32,712 nt of DNA from Dyadobacter psychrotolerans. Its GTDB lineage: Bacteria; Bacteroidota; Bacteroidia; Cytophagales; Spirosomataceae. The position numbers were made by a program, and so were the translations under genes. The stretch lies in assembly GCF_004349265.1 (NCBI RefSeq), contig NZ_SMFL01000004.1, positions 1 through 32,712 of the forward strand, given 5' to 3'. How positions within the stretch are numbered: position 1 is the first letter of the stretch; each line of letters begins with the position of its first letter. Under the pieces are notes generated by a model. The model saw only the letters and a list, made by a program, of their open reading frames with translations, did not search any database and was not told the origin of the DNA. Positions 31,378-32,712 of the stretch are shown piece by piece.

Positions 31378-32712
31378 TTATCTGTTTGATCCTTGTGAAT
31401 TAGAATTTCCTGATGACGAGCTGCCTGAGCCCGAAGATTGTGAACTACCTGAGGATGAACCGGAACCTGCGTGTCCTCCTGAGGAACCAGAACTAGTTTG
31501 CCCGCCGGATGAGCCAGAACCACCCTGACTGCTTGATGAGCCAGAACTACCTTGGCCGGTACCTGTCTGTGGTTGACTTGCGCCGGTATTTTGAGAACTT
31601 CCCTGATCTTTTGCCTGCTGTGACTGAATTCTTGATTCACCTGAAGGCTGCTGACCGCTACTACCGGAAGTACTCTGATCCTTTCCCTGCCTGGATGTAT
31701 TACCGGACTGCTGATCTGAATTGCCGGCATTACTTTGAGAACCGCTCTGATCTCTGGCTTGCTGTGACTGAATTTTTGATTGTCCTGCCGACGATTGTTG
31801 CTCGCTGTTGGCGGAGTTATTCTGTGAACTGCTCTGATCTTTTCCCTGCCTGGATGTATTACCGGACTGCTGATCTGAATTGCCGGCATTACTTTGAGAA
31901 CCGCTCTGATCTCTGGCTTGCTGTGACTGAATTTTTGATTGTCCTGCCGACGATTGTTGCTCGCTGTTGGCGGAGTTATTCTGTGAACTGCTCTGATCCT
32001 TTCCCTGCCTGGATGTATTACCGGACTGCTGATCTGAATTTCCGGTATTACTTTGAGAACTGCTCTGATCTCTGGCTTGCTGTGACTGAATTTTTGATTG
32101 TCCTGCCGACGACTGTTGTTCGCTGTTGGCGGAGTTATTCTGTGAACTGCTCTGATCCTTTCCCTGCCTGGACGAATTCCCGGACTGCTGATCTGAATTG
32201 CCGGCATTGTTTTGGGAGCCGCCTTGATCTTTGGCTTGCTGTGACTGAATTTTTGATTGTCCTGCCGACGACTGTTGTTCGCTGTTGGCGGAGTTATTCT
32301 GTGAACTGCTCTGATCCTTTCCCTGCCTGGACGAATTCCCGGACTGCTGATCTGAATTGCCGGCATTGTTTTGGGAACCGCCTTGATCTTTGGCTTGCTG
32401 TGACTGAATTTTTGATTGTCCTGCCGACGACTGTTGTTCGCTATTTGCGGAGTTATTCTGTGAACTGCTCTGATCCTTTCCTTTTTGAGTTTGATTTACA
32501 GCTTGCTCAGATTCGTTTTTAGAATTTTGCTTAGAATTGTCCTCCCTGGTCGGCGCTGCCTGATTCTCGGATTTTCCTTTTGCCTGCTCGCTTTCGTTTA
32601 CAGGTTTTTGTTTTGAATTGTCCTGGTCGTGAGACTGCTGAGAGTGGTTCTCGGATTTTCCTTTTGCCTGCTCGCTTTCGTTTACAGGTTTTTGTTTTGA
32701 ATTGTCCTGGTC
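31378..32712 (-). CDS. Gln/Ser/Asn/Gly-rich repeat protein, C-terminal 444 codons (5' end outside window)
   Basis: A minus-strand frame that is open from the window edge to a TAA at 31378-31380, with no start inside. It is easily missed because other frames are open too. The first 28-codon unit (DQDNSKQKPVNESEQAKGKS) occurs twice. Then come about five near-identical 53-codon units, each made of two related halves (KDQSSSQNNSANSEQQSSAG... and KDQGGSQNNAGNSDQQSGNS...). The end is a Gly/Ser tail (SSGSSSSQGGSGSSGGQ). It is almost wholly Gln, Ser, Asn, Gly and Ala with some Lys and Asp, has no hydrophobic core, and should be disordered. Its stop is two bases before the TraG/VirD4-like start, so the two are an operon. 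Relaxases and accessory mobilization proteins of this group can have long Gln-rich tails, so this is perhaps the tail of a relaxase; the diagnostic N-terminus is outside the window. Confidence 0.85.
   Translation of the reverse strand, partial: DQDNSKQKPVNESEQAKGKSENHSQQSHDQDNSKQKPVNESEQAKGKSENQAAPTREDNSKQNSKNESEQAVNQTQKGKDQSSSQNNSANSEQQSSAGQSKIQSQQAKDQGGSQNNAGNSDQQSGNSSRQGKDQSSSQNNSANSEQQSSAGQSKIQSQQAKDQGGSQNNAGNSDQQSGNSSRQGKDQSSSQNNSANSEQQSSAGQSKIQSQQARDQSSSQSNTGNSDQQSGNTSRQGKDQSSSQNNSANSEQQSSAGQSKIQSQQARDQSGSQSNAGNSDQQSGNTSRQGKDQSSSQNNSANSEQQSSAGQSKIQSQQARDQSGSQSNAGNSDQQSGNTSRQGKDQSTSGSSGQQPSGESRIQSQQAKDQGSSQNTGASQPQTGTGQGSSGSSSSQGGSGSSGGQTSSGSSGGHAGSGSSSGSSQSSGSGSSSSGNSNSQGSNR
31663..32481 (-). 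repeat. 159-bp tandem repeat array (53 codons per unit)
   Basis: The marker CTGTGAACTGCTCTGAT (plus strand) starts at 31822, 31981, 32140, 32299 and 32458, exactly 159 bp apart each time. The unit is 3 x 53, so the reading frame is kept. Unit starts 31663, 31822, 31981, 32140 and 32299 are repeats, with a part unit from 32458. The first of these (31663) is diverged at its 5' end, where it runs into a shorter related half-unit. Two units share one set of differences (31663 and 31822: GATGTATTACC and CATTACTTTG) and two share another (32140 and 32299: GACGAATTCCC and CATTGTTTTG), with 31981 between them. This shows stepwise duplication. Confidence 0.9.
32545..32712 (-). repeat. 84-bp direct repeat, at least two copies, at the window edge
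   Basis: The segment ending AATTGTCCTGGTC lies at 32712 and again at 32628, 84 bp apart (28 codons). About 62 bases are identical between the copies, coding for DQDNSKQKPVNESEQAKGKS in each. It is a different sequence from the 159-bp array, so the protein carries at least two repeat families. More copies may lie beyond the edge. Confidence 0.8.

Noticed and set aside
31314..32366. Minus-strand 350-codon frame (Ile/Arg/His/Pro-rich)
   Set aside because: Same repeat artefact in another frame. It overlaps the start of the ATPase gene and has an arginine-rich odd composition.
31663..32481. CRISPR array
   Set aside because: Units are 159 bp, contiguous, coding and without unique spacers.
31509..32522. 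Plus-strand 337-codon open frame over the repeat array
   Set aside because: It is open only because the 159-bp unit is a multiple of three and happens to lack stops in that frame. Its translation is rich in Cys, Trp, Tyr and Arg, unlike any protein I know, while the minus-strand Gln/Ser-rich frame is longer, runs through the window edge and ends two bases before the ATPase gene.

Overview
The window looks like a chromosomal (or large-replicon) segment from a Bacteroidota bacterium, most likely the Cytophagales/Dyadobacter-Spirosoma neighbourhood. The reasons are a T9SS C-terminal sorting domain on a 1797-residue subtilase, a CHU_C (gliding-motility type) C-terminal domain, many small lipoproteins with Cys lipoboxes, TlpA-like thioredoxins with long N-terminal domains, and two sites that match the Bacteroidota promoter TTG-N19-TAnnTTTG exactly. 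The genus is inference only.

Layout. 1-296: 3' end of an IS3-family element whose insertion cut off the 5' part of a WKNG-repeat protein gene (297-929). 930-6050: sparse, decayed ground holding a lipoprotein (1471-2049), a six-helix membrane protein (2586-3947), a secreted SnoaL-like protein (4591-5049) and minus-strand gene remnants (possible AraC regulator, PAS-histidine kinase, an orphan C-terminus). 6093-8414: a tight three-gene operon of PadR repressor, HAAS-domain membrane protein and secreted alpha/beta hydrolase, with a promoter overlapped by an inverted repeat. 8737-12093: three minus-strand genes, of which a coiled-coil lipoprotein and a CPA2 antiporter with a C-terminal USP-like region form an operon. 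12512-16024: minus-strand thioredoxin-like protein, proline-iminopeptidase-like hydrolase and family-90 glycosyltransferase. 16608-29557: mostly exported proteins, namely an FAD oxidoreductase, a giant T9SS subtilase, a second thioredoxin-like protein, a CHU_C repeat protein and an OmpA-domain protein.

30050-32712: a TraG/VirD4-like ATPase preceded, two bases upstream on the same strand, by the 3' part of a very long Gln/Ser/Asn/Gly-rich open frame. That frame is built from a 159-bp (53-codon) tandem repeat plus an 84-bp repeat, and it runs off the window edge. It has no in-window start codon and is easily mistaken for other frames that the repeat also keeps open. This pair is the most unusual part of the window. 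My working idea, which is inference, is a mobilization module in which a relaxase or accessory protein carries a disordered, copy-number-variable tail and is co-expressed with a soluble coupling-type ATPase.
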